Of a stretch of DNA of 42,440 nucleotides, positions 34,879 through 42,440 are shown piece by piece (positions within the stretch are counted from its first letter, which is position 1; each line of letters starts with the position of its first letter). The notes below the pieces were generated by a model. That model saw only the letters and a program-made list of their open reading frames with translations, did not search any database and was not told where the DNA came from. Location: positions 1 through 42,440 of the forward strand of contig NZ_BOPF01000060.1 in the NCBI RefSeq assembly GCF_016863615.1, written 5' to 3'. The stretch comes from Virgisporangium aliadipatigenens (GTDB lineage: Bacteria > Actinomycetota > Actinomycetes > Mycobacteriales > Micromonosporaceae). Position numbers and translations under genes: made by a program.

Positions 34879-36957
34879 GTGACGACGCAGCAGCCGCCCG
34901 TGGCCAAGACCGTTCCCGCTGAGCGCACGCATCACGGCGACACGGTCGTCGACGAGTACGCCTGGCTCACGGACAAGGAAGATCCGGACACCATCGCCTA
35001 CCTCAAGGCGGAGAACGAGTTCACCGAGTCCGCGACGGCCCACCTTGCGGCGCTGCGCGACACCCTGTTCAACGAGATCAAGAACCGCACCCAGGAGACC
35101 GACCTGTCGGTCCCCACCCGCAAGGGCGCGCACTGGTACTACACGCGCACCGAGGAGGGCAAGCAGTACGGCATCCAGTGCCGGCGCGCGGTCGCCCCCG
35201 GGGAGACCGCGCCGCCGGCCACCGGCGAGGGCGCCCCGCTCGCCGGCGAGGAGGTGCTGCTCGACGGCAACGTGCTCGCCGGCGACAGCGAGTTCTTCGC
35301 GCTCGGCACGTTCGACGTGAGCCCGGACGGCACCCGCCTCGCCTACTCGACCGACTTCGCCGGCGACGAGCGGTTCACGCTGCGGGTCAAGCGGCTGGAC
35401 ACCGGCGAGGTGCTCGCCGACGAGATCCCCGGGGTCTTCTACGGCTCGGCCTGGTCGACCGACGGGTCCACGCTCTTCTACCTGACCGTCGACGACGCCT
35501 GGCGCCCGCACAAGGTGTGGCGGCACACCGTGGGCACGCCGTCGTCCGAGGACGTCGTCGTCTACGAGGAGACCGACGAACGCTTCTGGGTCGGCGTCGA
35601 CCTCACCCGCTCGGAGAAGTTCATCCTCATCGAGGCCGGGAGCAAGATCACCAGCGAGGTGCGGTTCATCCCGGCGGACGACCCGACCGCCGAGCCGGTG
35701 CTCATCGCGCCCCGCCGGCACGGGGTGGAGTACTCCGTCGAGCACCACGGCCACCGGTTCCTGATCCTGCACAACGACGGGGCCGAGGACTTCGCCCTCG
35801 CGTACACCTCCTGCGACGCGCCGGGCGGCTGGACGCCGCTGATCGAGCACACCCCGGGCATCCGGCTCACCCAGGTGGACGCGTTCAGCCGGCACCTGGT
35901 GGTGGCGCTGCGCCGGGACGGGCTGACCGGCCTGCGCGTGGTGCCGCTCGACGGCGGGCGCGACTACGACATCTCGTTCCCCGAGCCGATCTACACGGTC
36001 GGGCCGGACCACAACCCGGAGTACGACACGGCGACGTTCCGGCTCGGGTACACGTCGCTGGTGCAGCCGGACTCCATCTACGACTGCGAACTCGACACGG
36101 GCAACCTGGTGCTGCGCAAGCAGCGGCCGGTGCTCGGCGGCTACGACCCCGCGCAGTACGAGCAGCACCGCGAGTGGGCGCTCGCCGACGACGGCACCCG
36201 CGTGCCGATCTCCCTGATCTGCCGCAAGGGCACGCCGCGCGACGGCTCGGCGCCGTGCGTCATCTACGGGTACGGCTCCTACGAGGCCTCGATGGACCCG
36301 TGGTTCTCCATCGCGCGACTGTCCCTTGTGGACCGTGGCGTCACCTTCGCCGTGGCGCACATCCGCGGCGGCGGCGAGATGGGCCGCGCCTGGTACGAGA
36401 ACGGCAAGATGCTGGCCAAGCGCAACACGTTCACCGACTTCGTGGCGTGTGCCGAGCACCTGACGAAGTCGGGTTGGACCAGCGCCGACCGGCTCATCGC
36501 GCGGGGCGGCTCCGCCGGCGGGCTGCTGATGGGCGCGGTGGCAAACCTGGCGCCGCAGGCGTTCGCGGGCATCGTGGCGCAGGTGCCGTTCGTCGACGCG
36601 CTCAACACGATCCTCGACCCGTCGCTGCCGCTGACCGTGATCGAGTGGGAGGAGTGGGGCAACCCGCTGGAGAGCGCCGACGTGTACCGGTACATGAAGT
36701 CGTACAGCCCGTACGAGAACGTGACCGATGTGCGGTATCCGGCGATCCTCGCCATGACCAGCCTCAACGACACGCGCGTGCTCTACCACGAGCCGGCGAA
36801 GTGGGTCGCGAAGCTGCGCAAGGTGTCGCCGGAGTCGGACGTTCTGCTCAAGACGGAGATGGGCGCCGGGCACGGCGGGCCGAGCGGCCGCTACGACTCC
36901 TGGAAGGAAGAGGCCTTCATGGCGGCGTGGATTCTCGACCGCCTCGGAAAGGCGTAG
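34879..36957 (+). CDS. ptrB: Oligopeptidase B (prolyl oligopeptidase family, S9A)
   Basis: A 692-residue serine peptidase. Residues up to about 400 form the beta-propeller; the alpha/beta hydrolase domain follows. The triad is S545 (ARGGSAGGLLMG), D631 (SLNDTRVLYHE) and H665 (GAGHGGPSGRYD), with spacing almost identical to E. coli OpdB. It cleaves short peptides after Arg or Lys in the cytosol. GTG 34879 follows the MerR gene by 11 bases and opens the usual N-terminal segment; the frame further upstream overlaps merR and is not used. It ends in a terminator shared with the dehydratase gene. Confidence 0.93.
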   Translation: MTTQQPPVAKTVPAERTHHGDTVVDEYAWLTDKEDPDTIAYLKAENEFTESATAHLAALRDTLFNEIKNRTQETDLSVPTRKGAHWYYTRTEEGKQYGIQCRRAVAPGETAPPATGEGAPLAGEEVLLDGNVLAGDSEFFALGTFDVSPDGTRLAYSTDFAGDERFTLRVKRLDTGEVLADEIPGVFYGSAWSTDGSTLFYLTVDDAWRPHKVWRHTVGTPSSEDVVVYEETDERFWVGVDLTRSEKFILIEAGSKITSEVRFIPADDPTAEPVLIAPRRHGVEYSVEHHGHRFLILHNDGAEDFALAYTSCDAPGGWTPLIEHTPGIRLTQVDAFSRHLVVALRRDGLTGLRVVPLDGGRDYDISFPEPIYTVGPDHNPEYDTATFRLGYTSLVQPDSIYDCELDTGNLVLRKQRPVLGGYDPAQYEQHREWALADDGTRVPISLICRKGTPRDGSAPCVIYGYGSYEASMDPWFSIARLSLVDRGVTFAVAHIRGGGEMGRAWYENGKMLAKRNTFTDFVACAEHLTKSGWTSADRLIARGGSAGGLLMGAVANLAPQAFAGIVAQVPFVDALNTILDPSLPLTVIEWEEWGNPLESADVYRYMKSYSPYENVTDVRYPAILAMTSLNDTRVLYHEPAKWVAKLRKVSPESDVLLKTEMGAGHGGPSGRYDSWKEEAFMAAWILDRLGKA

Positions 36958-36963
36958 TCACGG

Positions 36964-36995
36964 GCGGCGCGCGGGATCTCCCTCCCGCGCGCCGC
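36964..36995. terminator. Bidirectional GC-rich hairpin between convergent genes
   Basis: GCGGCGCGCGGGA (36964-36976) pairs perfectly with TCCCGCGCGCCGC (36983-36995), a 13-bp stem with a TCTCCC loop. It lies between the stop codons of the oligopeptidase B gene and the dehydratase gene and can serve both. There is no T tract on either strand. Confidence 0.75.
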
Positions 36996-37003
36996 ATCGC
37001 TGT

Positions 37004-37948
37004 CTAGACGAAGACGTCGGCCAGCAGTTTGGGGTCGGCGTTGCCGCCGCTGACCACGGCCGCCGTGCGGCCCTGGGGTAGCTCCGCGCGGTGGTGGAGG
37101 TAGGCGGCCGTCGCGACGGCGCCGCTGGGCTCCACCAGGACACGGGAGCCGCGCACCATCCGGGTCATCGCGTCGAGGATCTCGTCCTCGCTGACGGTCA
37201 CCATCCCGTCGAGGCGTTCGGACAGGTGGGCGAAGGTCAACTCGGACAGGTTGGTGCGCAGGCCGTCGGCGATCGTGCGGTAGGTCTGCTCGGTGGGCCA
37301 CTTACGCAGTTCGCCCGAGGACAGGCTGTCGGCGGCGTCCGCCGCGAGGGCCGGCTCCACGCCGATCACGGCGGCGGCCGGGCGCAGTGCCTTGATCGCG
37401 CTGGCGACGCCGGAGGCGAGCCCGCCACCACCCACCGGGACCAGCACGACGTCGACGTCCGGCAGGTCGGCGACGATCTCCAGCCCGATGGTGCCCTGCC
37501 CCGCGATCACGTCCGGGTGGTCGAACGGCGGCACCCGGTTGAGCCCGCGCTCCTGCGCGATCTTCGCCATGACGTCGTCCCGCTCGGGCGGCGGGACCAG
37601 GATGACCTCGGCCCCGAGCGCCCGGGTCGCCTCGACCTTCATCGGGACGGCCACGTTCGGCATCACCACGACGCACGGCACCCCGAACGCCCGCGCGGAA
37701 TACGCGGCCGCCTGGGCGTGGTTGCCCGACGAGTGCGCGATGATCCCGGCCCGGCGCTTCTCCTCGGGCAGGGACGCGACCGTGTTGTAAGCCCCTCGCA
37801 GCTTGAACGACCCGATCGGCTGAAGGCCCTCGGGTTTGAGCCACAGGTCGGTACCCGCCCACCAGGCCGGCAGCAGGGGCGTGCGCACCGCCACCCCGGC
37901 GATGTGGTCGGCGGCGGTCCGGATGTCAGCGAGGGTCACCAGCTCCAT
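37004..37948 (-). CDS. Threonine/serine dehydratase (PLP, fold type II)
   Basis: A 314-residue pyridoxal-phosphate enzyme. The Schiff-base lysine is K49 (GSFKLRGAYN), with the substrate loop SSGNHAQA and the phosphate cup VGGGGLASG. There is no C-terminal ACT-like regulatory domain, so this is the short, catabolic type rather than isoleucine-feedback IlvA. It deaminates threonine and/or serine to 2-oxo acids. The ATG at 37948 is close to the divergent phosphatase region. Related racemases share the fold, so serine/threonine dehydratase is favoured but not proved. Confidence 0.85.
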   Translation of the reverse strand: MELVTLADIRTAADHIAGVAVRTPLLPAWWAGTDLWLKPEGLQPIGSFKLRGAYNTVASLPEEKRRAGIIAHSSGNHAQAAAYSARAFGVPCVVVMPNVAVPMKVEATRALGAEVILVPPPERDDVMAKIAQERGLNRVPPFDHPDVIAGQGTIGLEIVADLPDVDVVLVPVGGGGLASGVASAIKALRPAAAVIGVEPALAADAADSLSSGELRKWPTEQTYRTIADGLRTNLSELTFAHLSERLDGMVTVSEDEILDAMTRMVRGSRVLVEPSGAVATAAYLHHRAELPQGRTAAVVSGGNADPKLLADVFV

Positions 37949-38061
37949 TCGCCGAGCCTACGATCGATCTTGAACCTTGCCCGCGTCCAAAGCAGAATGC
38001 GTGGACCGGCCGTCTCGCGTCGATCTGCCGGGCCTCGGTCGCCGGGCAACCCGGGAGTCAG

Positions 38062-38067
38062 TAGGCT
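38062..38067 (+). promoter_or_regulatory. -10 element upstream of the PP2C gene
   Basis: TAGGCT at 38062-38067 is a TANNNT -10, with GGAG at about 38093 as the ribosome-binding site 8 bases before the ATG at 38104. Confidence 0.35.
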
Positions 38068-38103
38068 CTCCCCCACCGGCGGGAGCGGTATGGAGACCAG
38101 GGC

Positions 38104-40455
38104 ATGTCATTGAGGTTGCGGTATGCGGTGCGCACCGATCCGGGGTTGGTCCGGCAGACCAACCAGGACTCGGTGTACGCCGGTCCGCGCCTGCTCGCCG
38201 TAGCCGACGGCATGGGCGGGATGGCGGCGGGCGATCTGGCCAGCAGTGTCGTCATCACGAGACTGGCCGAGCTGGACCACGACGTGCCGGCTCCCGAGAT
38301 GATCGCCGCGATGGACGACACCGTGGCGGCAGCCAACCAGGAGCTGCACGCCGGCGTCACCGCCAACCCCGAGCTGCGCGGCATGGGCACCACGCTCACC
38401 GCCCTGCTCATCTCCGGGCGCACCGTCGCCATGGTGCACATCGGCGACTCCCGGGCGTACCTGCTGCGCGACGGGCACATGCGTCAGGTCACCAAGGACC
38501 ACACGTACGTGCAGATGCTGGTGGACGAGGGTGCGATCACCGCCGAGGAGGCGAGCAACCACCCGCATCGTTCACTCGTGACGCAGGTGCTCCAGGGCGA
38601 GCCGATCGAGCCGGCGTACTCGGTGCGCCAGGCCGTCGCGGGCGACCGCTACCTGCTGTGCAGCGACGGTCTCTCCAACGTCGTGACCATGGAGACCATG
38701 GCCGACATGCTCCGGGAGTACGAGGACCCGGAGGCCTGCGCCGAACGCCTCATCGACCTCGCCCTGCGCGCCGGCGGCCCGGACAACATCACGGCGATCG
38801 TCGCCGACATCCTGGAGGCGCCCGATCCGGGGCCCGCCGGGAGCCACGACGCCGACCAGACGCACCTGCTGCCGGCCGTTCCGGCCGAGGATCCGCCGCA
38901 CGCCGACCAGCCCGGCACGCCGCGGCTGTACCTTTCAGAGGCCGCCGTGGCGGCGCAGCACCAGCCGGCCGCGGTCGTCGAGGAGTACCCGGCGCACGTG
39001 GACCCCACGTGGCAGGCGACGGAGGGCTACGCGGACGTCGCCGCTCTGGTGCATCCGACGGCGCAGCCGTTCCCGGCAGCGGCGGCACCGGCGGTCGAGG
39101 GCTATCCGGTCGAGGCCTTCCCCGCCGACGAACTTCCGACGGAGAGCGATCTCCGGACGACGCCGTCCATGGAGCGGCCGCCGGTGGATCGCGACCATCC
39201 GGCCGCCCAGTTCTTCCCGCCGGCGGATCCGTCCGGCCCTCCGCCGCGCCGGCCCAGCCCGCGGCCGCGCCGGACGCCGGTCGACGAGGGGCAGGCGTAC
39301 GCGCCCTCGCCTTCGGGGCTGCCGGAGCCGCAGCAGCAGCATCAGGGCTTCGCCGGGGAGCCGACGCAGGTCCTCCCGGACGGCGCGATCGGTCAGCGCA
39401 GCGGGCTTGCGATGCCGGGCAGCCCGATCCTGCCCGGCGGCCCGGCCCCCCACGGCGGCGCCGTTCCGCCCGGCGGCCCGGTCCCGTCCGGCGACCCGGC
39501 CGCGCACGGCGGCTTCGCTGCCCACGGCGACCCGGCCGCGCACGGCGGTCCCGCGCCGGTGGGAGGCCCGGCCGTGCCGGCCGCCCGGCCGCACGTCGCG
39601 CCGCTCCCCAACGGCGCCGCACCGCAGGCGGCGCCGCCGCACGGTGCCGCACCGCACGCCGCCCCCGGGCACGCGGCCCCGCCGCCCCGGCGGCCCCTCA
39701 CCTCGGACCGCCCGGATCAGCGCGATCACCTTGAGCACCGGGACCCGGCGCACCCCGAGCCGCTGCAGCCGGTCGAGCGCTCCGAGGGGCGCCGCGCGCA
39801 CCCCGACGCCGCGCTCCGCCCGGACCAGCCGATCCGGACCCCCGGCCCGGGCCTGCAGCCGCCGGTGCTCCGGGAGCCGGCGCTCCGCGATGAGGCGCCA
39901 GCACCGCGGGAGTGGGCCCCCGAGCCCCCCGCCCGGGCCGATTGGGCGGACGGCCCCACGGCATCGGTACCGACCGTGGCCAACGAGCCGACCGTCCGCA
40001 ACGACCCGGCTCCGCATGCCGACCTCGCCGCACGCACCGAGCCGACGCTGCGCAACGACCCGGCCGTGCGGGTCGACCCGACCGCCGGCAGCGACTGGGT
40101 CGAGCCGCCCACCGAGATCGAGGACTGGTCGGACGCCCCGACCAACACCATCCCGGCGGTCGTCGACGAGTGGTCCGGTCATCCGGAGGCGGCCTGGTCC
40201 GCCGACCAGCCGGCCGAGCAGCACTCCACCCAGGGGTGGACCGGACCGTCCGCCGCCGCCCGCACGACCGGCACGGTGACCGCCGAACCGGACGTCGAGG
40301 ACCCGGTGGCGAGCATCTTCGGCCCGGACGACGACCGCGATCCGCCGTCGGGGCGCCGTTCGAGCCGGCGGGTGCAGGCGACGATCCTGGCGACCCTGGT
40401 AATCCTCCTAGTGGCCGCGAGCGCCGTCGCCACCTGGCTTTTCCTCACCGCATAG
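38104..40455 (+). CDS. PP2C-family Ser/Thr phosphatase with a long disordered region and C-terminal membrane anchor
   Basis: A 783-residue protein. Residues 1-240 are a complete bacterial PP2C: D22 (TNQDSVY), D35 (AVADGMGGMA), D115 (HIGDSRAYL), D188 (LCSDGLSN) and D227 (GGPDNITAIV) are the metal ligands. Residues 245-755 are Pro/Ala/His/Asp-rich low complexity, with HGGPAP/HGDPAA units around 440-480 and TVxNDPA-like units around 620-665. The last 30 residues are one transmembrane helix (ATILATLVILLVAASAVATW). So the catalytic domain hangs from the membrane on a cytoplasmic tether of about 500 residues. Mycobacterial PstP instead has its anchor beside the domain. No kinase gene is adjacent. 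Confidence 0.9.
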   Translation: MSLRLRYAVRTDPGLVRQTNQDSVYAGPRLLAVADGMGGMAAGDLASSVVITRLAELDHDVPAPEMIAAMDDTVAAANQELHAGVTANPELRGMGTTLTALLISGRTVAMVHIGDSRAYLLRDGHMRQVTKDHTYVQMLVDEGAITAEEASNHPHRSLVTQVLQGEPIEPAYSVRQAVAGDRYLLCSDGLSNVVTMETMADMLREYEDPEACAERLIDLALRAGGPDNITAIVADILEAPDPGPAGSHDADQTHLLPAVPAEDPPHADQPGTPRLYLSEAAVAAQHQPAAVVEEYPAHVDPTWQATEGYADVAALVHPTAQPFPAAAAPAVEGYPVEAFPADELPTESDLRTTPSMERPPVDRDHPAAQFFPPADPSGPPPRRPSPRPRRTPVDEGQAYAPSPSGLPEPQQQHQGFAGEPTQVLPDGAIGQRSGLAMPGSPILPGGPAPHGGAVPPGGPVPSGDPAAHGGFAAHGDPAAHGGPAPVGGPAVPAARPHVAPLPNGAAPQAAPPHGAAPHAAPGHAAPPPRRPLTSDRPDQRDHLEHRDPAHPEPLQPVERSEGRRAHPDAALRPDQPIRTPGPGLQPPVLREPALRDEAPAPREWAPEPPARADWADGPTASVPTVANEPTVRNDPAPHADLAARTEPTLRNDPAVRVDPTAGSDWVEPPTEIEDWSDAPTNTIPAVVDEWSGHPEAAWSADQPAEQHSTQGWTGPSAAARTTGTVTAEPDVEDPVASIFGPDDDRDPPSGRRSSRRVQATILATLVILLVAASAVATWLFLTA

Positions 40456-40689
40456 GCCCGGGGCAGCGCCGGTACTGACCGGTAGCCGACAGGTATCAGG
40501 TAGATCACTAGTTCGCTCAGCCGCAGCTCAGCGATTTCTCAGCCGCGCGCGGCATGCTGAATCTTGTCGGAAGCCACTTAGGGCCGTCTCTCCGGGGAAA
40601 CCCGGGGTGTGATGCCTCCCTTGGACGGATGTCCGGCGCCTTCCGGATCAATAACGTGCCGGATAGGACCCAGCGGGGGGAGGTGCGGC
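40456..40689 (+). other. 234-base region before the DedA gene, possibly a structured leader
   Basis: The first part has a short stem CCGGT-ACTG-ACCGG (40469-40482 region), perhaps ending the phosphatase transcript. Around 40592-40605 a CCGGG stem closes a GAAA tetraloop with CCCGG, followed by GGTGTGATGCC and a second stem GGACGGATGTCC (about 40621-40634). This resembles riboswitch-style 5' leaders, but I could not match the conserved core of the c-di-AMP (ydaO) or cobalamin class. The DedA ribosome-binding site GGGGGGAGG ends it. Confidence 0.3.
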
Positions 40690-41754
40690 ATGCAGGAACT
40701 GTTCGGCGGAGTGGGCGAGCTGTCCACGCTGCTGCTCGGGTTCGTGTTGGGCGGGGTGTTGATGCTCGACACCATTCCGCTGGTGGGCGTTCTGGTGCCG
40801 GCCGATGTCGCGGTGCTCGCGGCGGTCGGCTCCCGGGGTCCCTGGGAAGCGGTCACCGTGCTGCTCGCCATCGTCGCCGGCACACTCGCCGGGTGGACGC
40901 TGACGTTCGCCGTCGGCCGGTTCCTGTCCGGGCCGCTGCGCCGTAGCTGGCTCGGCCGCCGGATCGGGGAGGCCCGCTGGGTGGGCGCCGAACGCCTGCT
41001 CGCCGGCAACGGCGGCAAGATGGTGCTCGCGGCGCCGTTCCTGCCGGTGTTCAACACGATCGTGCCGATCGCGGCCGGCAGCCTGCGCATGTCGTACCCG
41101 CGCTTCCTGGCGTACGGGCTGAGCGGGGCGACGCTGTGGGGCGCCGGCTACGTGGGCCTGGGTATGGCCGCGAAGCAGCTGGGCGGTGCGCTGTTCGGGT
41201 CGTCGAGCACGCTGACGACGGTCATCATCGGCATCCCCGGACTGGCCATCGGCTGGGTGATCCTGGCTCAGGTCCGCCGCCGCATGGCGGTCGAGGAGGC
41301 GGCGACGAGCCAGGAGAGCGCGGCGACGACGGCGGCGCGTTCGAGCACGCCGCTGGTCCAGCCCCGCCCGAGGAACAGCATCGCGATCGCCACCGCCACC
41401 AGCAGCGGCACCGTGCTGATCGCCCCGGTGGCGCTGGCCAACCGCAACCGCCTCCCGCTCTCCGGCGCCAGCCAGAACATGATCATCGCCAGGCCGGCGA
41501 AGAACAGCGCCCCGATGCTGGCCGCCCCGTGCACCAGGTCGCCCGGGGTGGCCGCCTCGTACGGCGGCAAGGGACAGCCCGGCGAGCAGGTGACCGCGCC
41601 CGAGGCCGCCCCGAACGGCGCGGCGACGATGAGGCACAGCACGGCGAGGCGCCACGCGTTGCGTTCGAGGTTCGCCATGCCCTGCCCGGCCCAGGCGATC
41701 CGGGCCGTCAGGGAGCGAAAGAGGCGCGAGGACCCGGGCTCCGTCTCGGTCTGA
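40690..41754 (+). CDS. DedA-family membrane protein, C-terminus overlapping the opposite-strand gene
   Basis: The first 200 residues (to about 41290) are a DedA/VTT-type membrane protein: DTIPLVGVLVPADVAVLAAV, then AGTLAGWTLTFAVGRFL, and PIAAGSLRMSYPRFLAYGLSGATLWGAGYV. The usual conserved Arg of the RFxPxxR segment is replaced (APFLPVFNTIV). DedA proteins act in lipid carrier recycling and membrane homeostasis. The frame stays open to 41754, giving 354 residues, but the last 155 lack DedA character and lie over the minus-strand DUF998 gene; they look like antisense translation. ATG 40690 has a strong ribosome-binding site upstream. Confidence 0.8.
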   Translation: MQELFGGVGELSTLLLGFVLGGVLMLDTIPLVGVLVPADVAVLAAVGSRGPWEAVTVLLAIVAGTLAGWTLTFAVGRFLSGPLRRSWLGRRIGEARWVGAERLLAGNGGKMVLAAPFLPVFNTIVPIAAGSLRMSYPRFLAYGLSGATLWGAGYVGLGMAAKQLGGALFGSSSTLTTVIIGIPGLAIGWVILAQVRRRMAVEEAATSQESAATTAARSSTPLVQPRPRNSIAIATATSSGTVLIAPVALANRNRLPLSGASQNMIIARPAKNSAPMLAAPCTRSPGVAASYGGKGQPGEQVTAPEAAPNGAATMRHSTARRHALRSRFAMPCPAQAIRAVRERKRREDPGSVSV

Positions 41755-41951
41755 CGCACGGCGGCGGCGAGCAGCACCAGCGCGGCCGCGATGAGCAGGA
41801 TGCCGCTGCGGTAGACGGCCGGCATGGGGGCGTTCGGGGCGCCGGCCTCGCTGACGTATCCGTGCAGCGGCGAGGTGCGCACGACGGCGACCGCCAGCGC
41901 CGAACCGCCGGCCAGTGCGCAGATCAGGGCCGGCAACGCGAAGCGGGTCAC
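41268..41951 (-). CDS. DUF998 membrane protein
   Basis: A 227-residue protein with six predicted membrane segments. The family signature is in the third and fourth segments: GAVTCSPGCPLPPYEAATPG then DLVHGAASIGALFF. DUF998 function is unknown. Start GTG 41951 overlaps the stop of the RsbW-like gene by 4 bases (41948-41951), so they form an operon. The 3' end overlaps the DedA frame on the plus strand by 487 bases. The hydrophobicity pattern and family motif show that this strand is the real coding strand there. Confidence 0.82.
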   Translation of the reverse strand: MTRFALPALICALAGGSALAVAVVRTSPLHGYVSEAGAPNAPMPAVYRSGILLIAAALVLLAAAVRQTETEPGSSRLFRSLTARIAWAGQGMANLERNAWRLAVLCLIVAAPFGAASGAVTCSPGCPLPPYEAATPGDLVHGAASIGALFFAGLAMIMFWLAPESGRRLRLASATGAISTVPLLVAVAIAMLFLGRGWTSGVLERAAVVAALSWLVAASSTAMRRRT

Positions 41952-42349
41952 GTGAGCGGCAGGGAGAACCGCGCCACGGTGCCGTCCGCGCCGGTCGTCA
42001 CGTCGAACCGCGTGGCGAGGCGCGCCACGATCCACAGCCCGCGCCCACCGGTGGCGCCCAGCGGCGGGTAGACCCGCATGTCGTCGGGCTCGAACGCGAA
42101 CCCGTCCCCGCTGTCGGCCACCTCGCAGACCAGTTCGCCGTCCTCGACCCACATCCGCAGCCGGCCGGCGCCGCCGCCGTGGCGCACGGCGTTGGTGGCC
42201 AGTTCGTGGGCGGCGAGCACGAGGTCGGTGAGCCGGTCCGCGCGCAGCCCCATCCCGTCGGCGTGGGCCGCCACGGTCGCGCGCAGCGCCACCAGGCTGT
42301 CCCGGTCGAACGGCTGGGAAAGCACGCGGGCCCCTTGTTCAGCCTCCAT
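41948..42349 (-). CDS. Anti-sigma regulatory factor-like ATPase (RsbW/HATPase_c_2)
   Basis: A 133-residue GHKL ATPase. N box AAHELATNAVRHGGG with E49 and N53, G1 box VADSGDGF and G2 box ATGGRGLWIV are intact, so ATP binding is likely. Such stand-alone domains are anti-sigma factor kinases (RsbW, SpoIIAB) or related regulators in actinomycetes, where they are numerous. It is translationally coupled to the DUF998 gene downstream and overlaps the end of the upstream gene by 11 bases. The sigma factor target is not in this window. ATG 42349. Confidence 0.87.
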   Translation of the reverse strand: MEAEQGARVLSQPFDRDSLVALRATVAAHADGMGLRADRLTDLVLAAHELATNAVRHGGGAGRLRMWVEDGELVCEVADSGDGFAFEPDDMRVYPPLGATGGRGLWIVARLATRFDVTTGADGTVARFSLPLT

Positions 42350-42440
42350 CGCGCTCCACCAGCCGCAGGGCCGGCACGCGGGCGGCTCCGAGGGCGCGCA
42401 GCACCTTGCCGACGGACTGGCGGGCGACGGCGGTCATCCG
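42339..42440 (-). CDS. 3' end of an unidentified gene
   Basis: Only the last 33 codons are in the window (ending GAARVPALRLVERDGG), running off the right edge. The stop at 42339-42341 lies inside the RsbW-like gene start, an 11-base overlap. In many actinomycetes the gene before an RsbW-like ATPase is a STAS-domain antagonist, and the position fits, but no motif confirms it. Confidence 0.45.
   Translation of the reverse strand, partial: RMTAVARQSVGKVLRALGAARVPALRLVERDGG

Noticed and set aside
34627-36873. Minus-strand open frame of 748 codons opposite oligopeptidase B
   Set aside because: Antisense shadow; the plus strand carries a full catalytic triad and family motifs.
40592-40660. c-di-AMP (ydaO) or cobalamin riboswitch
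   Set aside because: Only short local similarity (GGGAAACCC, GGTGTGATGCC); the 3' conserved core of either class is not found.

Overview
The window is a GC-rich (about 70%) actinobacterial chromosome segment. Translations and gene order point to the Micromonosporaceae or a close relative. Many genes start with GTG, several appear to be leaderless behind a TANNNT -10 hexamer, and the families present (BldC, DUF3073, DUF397 with a DUF5753 helix-turn-helix partner, DUF3558, DUF6232, PurS/PurQ/PurL) are typical of actinomycetes. The order bldC - conserved hypothetical - valine dehydrogenase - DUF3073 - purM - purF - sterol-carrier-like protein matches what I recall of the Streptomyces SCO4091-SCO4085 block, so the centre of the window is a conserved core region.

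Layout. 1-8.4 kb is accessory: a polymerase-beta-like nucleotidyltransferase, a leaderless MazF-like toxin-antitoxin pair, tRNA-Ser(TGA), a small aromatic meta-cleavage set (extradiol dioxygenase, XylT-like ferredoxin, 2-hydroxymuconate-semialdehyde-type hydrolase, FadR-type regulator), a GntR remnant that has lost its DNA-binding domain, a second decayed VapBC-like pair, a methyltransferase, a DUF3558 lipoprotein, and an HTH/DUF397 pair. 8.5-12.9 kb holds a large membrane protein, a methyltransferase, a quinone oxidoreductase and a GT2 glycosyltransferase, plausibly cell-envelope glycosylation. 13.1-21 kb is the bldC-vdh-purMF core. 21-23.5 kb has a surface protein with a cytoplasmic Thr-Arg-Val tail and a ComB-like phosphatase. 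23.5-29.5 kb is purL-purQ-purS and purB. 29.5-32.9 kb is a thiolase / high-molecular-weight FabG / MaoC set equivalent to mycobacterial fadA2-fabG4-htdX. 33-42.4 kb has an FAD oxidase, a MerR regulator with a textbook 19-bp-spacer promoter, oligopeptidase B, threonine dehydratase, a long-tailed PP2C phosphatase, a DedA protein overlapping a DUF998 membrane protein on the opposite strand, and an RsbW-like ATPase.

How they work together. Five purine genes (purF, purM, purL, purQ, purS) plus purB lie in three minus-strand units. The most striking item is a two-gene RiPP cassette placed immediately after purM: a radical SAM/SPASM enzyme followed by, and overlapping, a 64-residue precursor whose C-terminus carries three aromatic-X-Asn triads. 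This is the pattern expected of a multiple three-residue-cyclophane peptide (AmcA/AmcB-like). Other items worth attention are a roughly 294-residue low-complexity tail on PurL, a 23-codon ORF ending in CxxCxxC directly before the DUF3073 gene, and a 21-bp divergent promoter in which the two -10 elements overlap.

No CRISPR array, insertion sequence, rRNA or replication origin was recognised.
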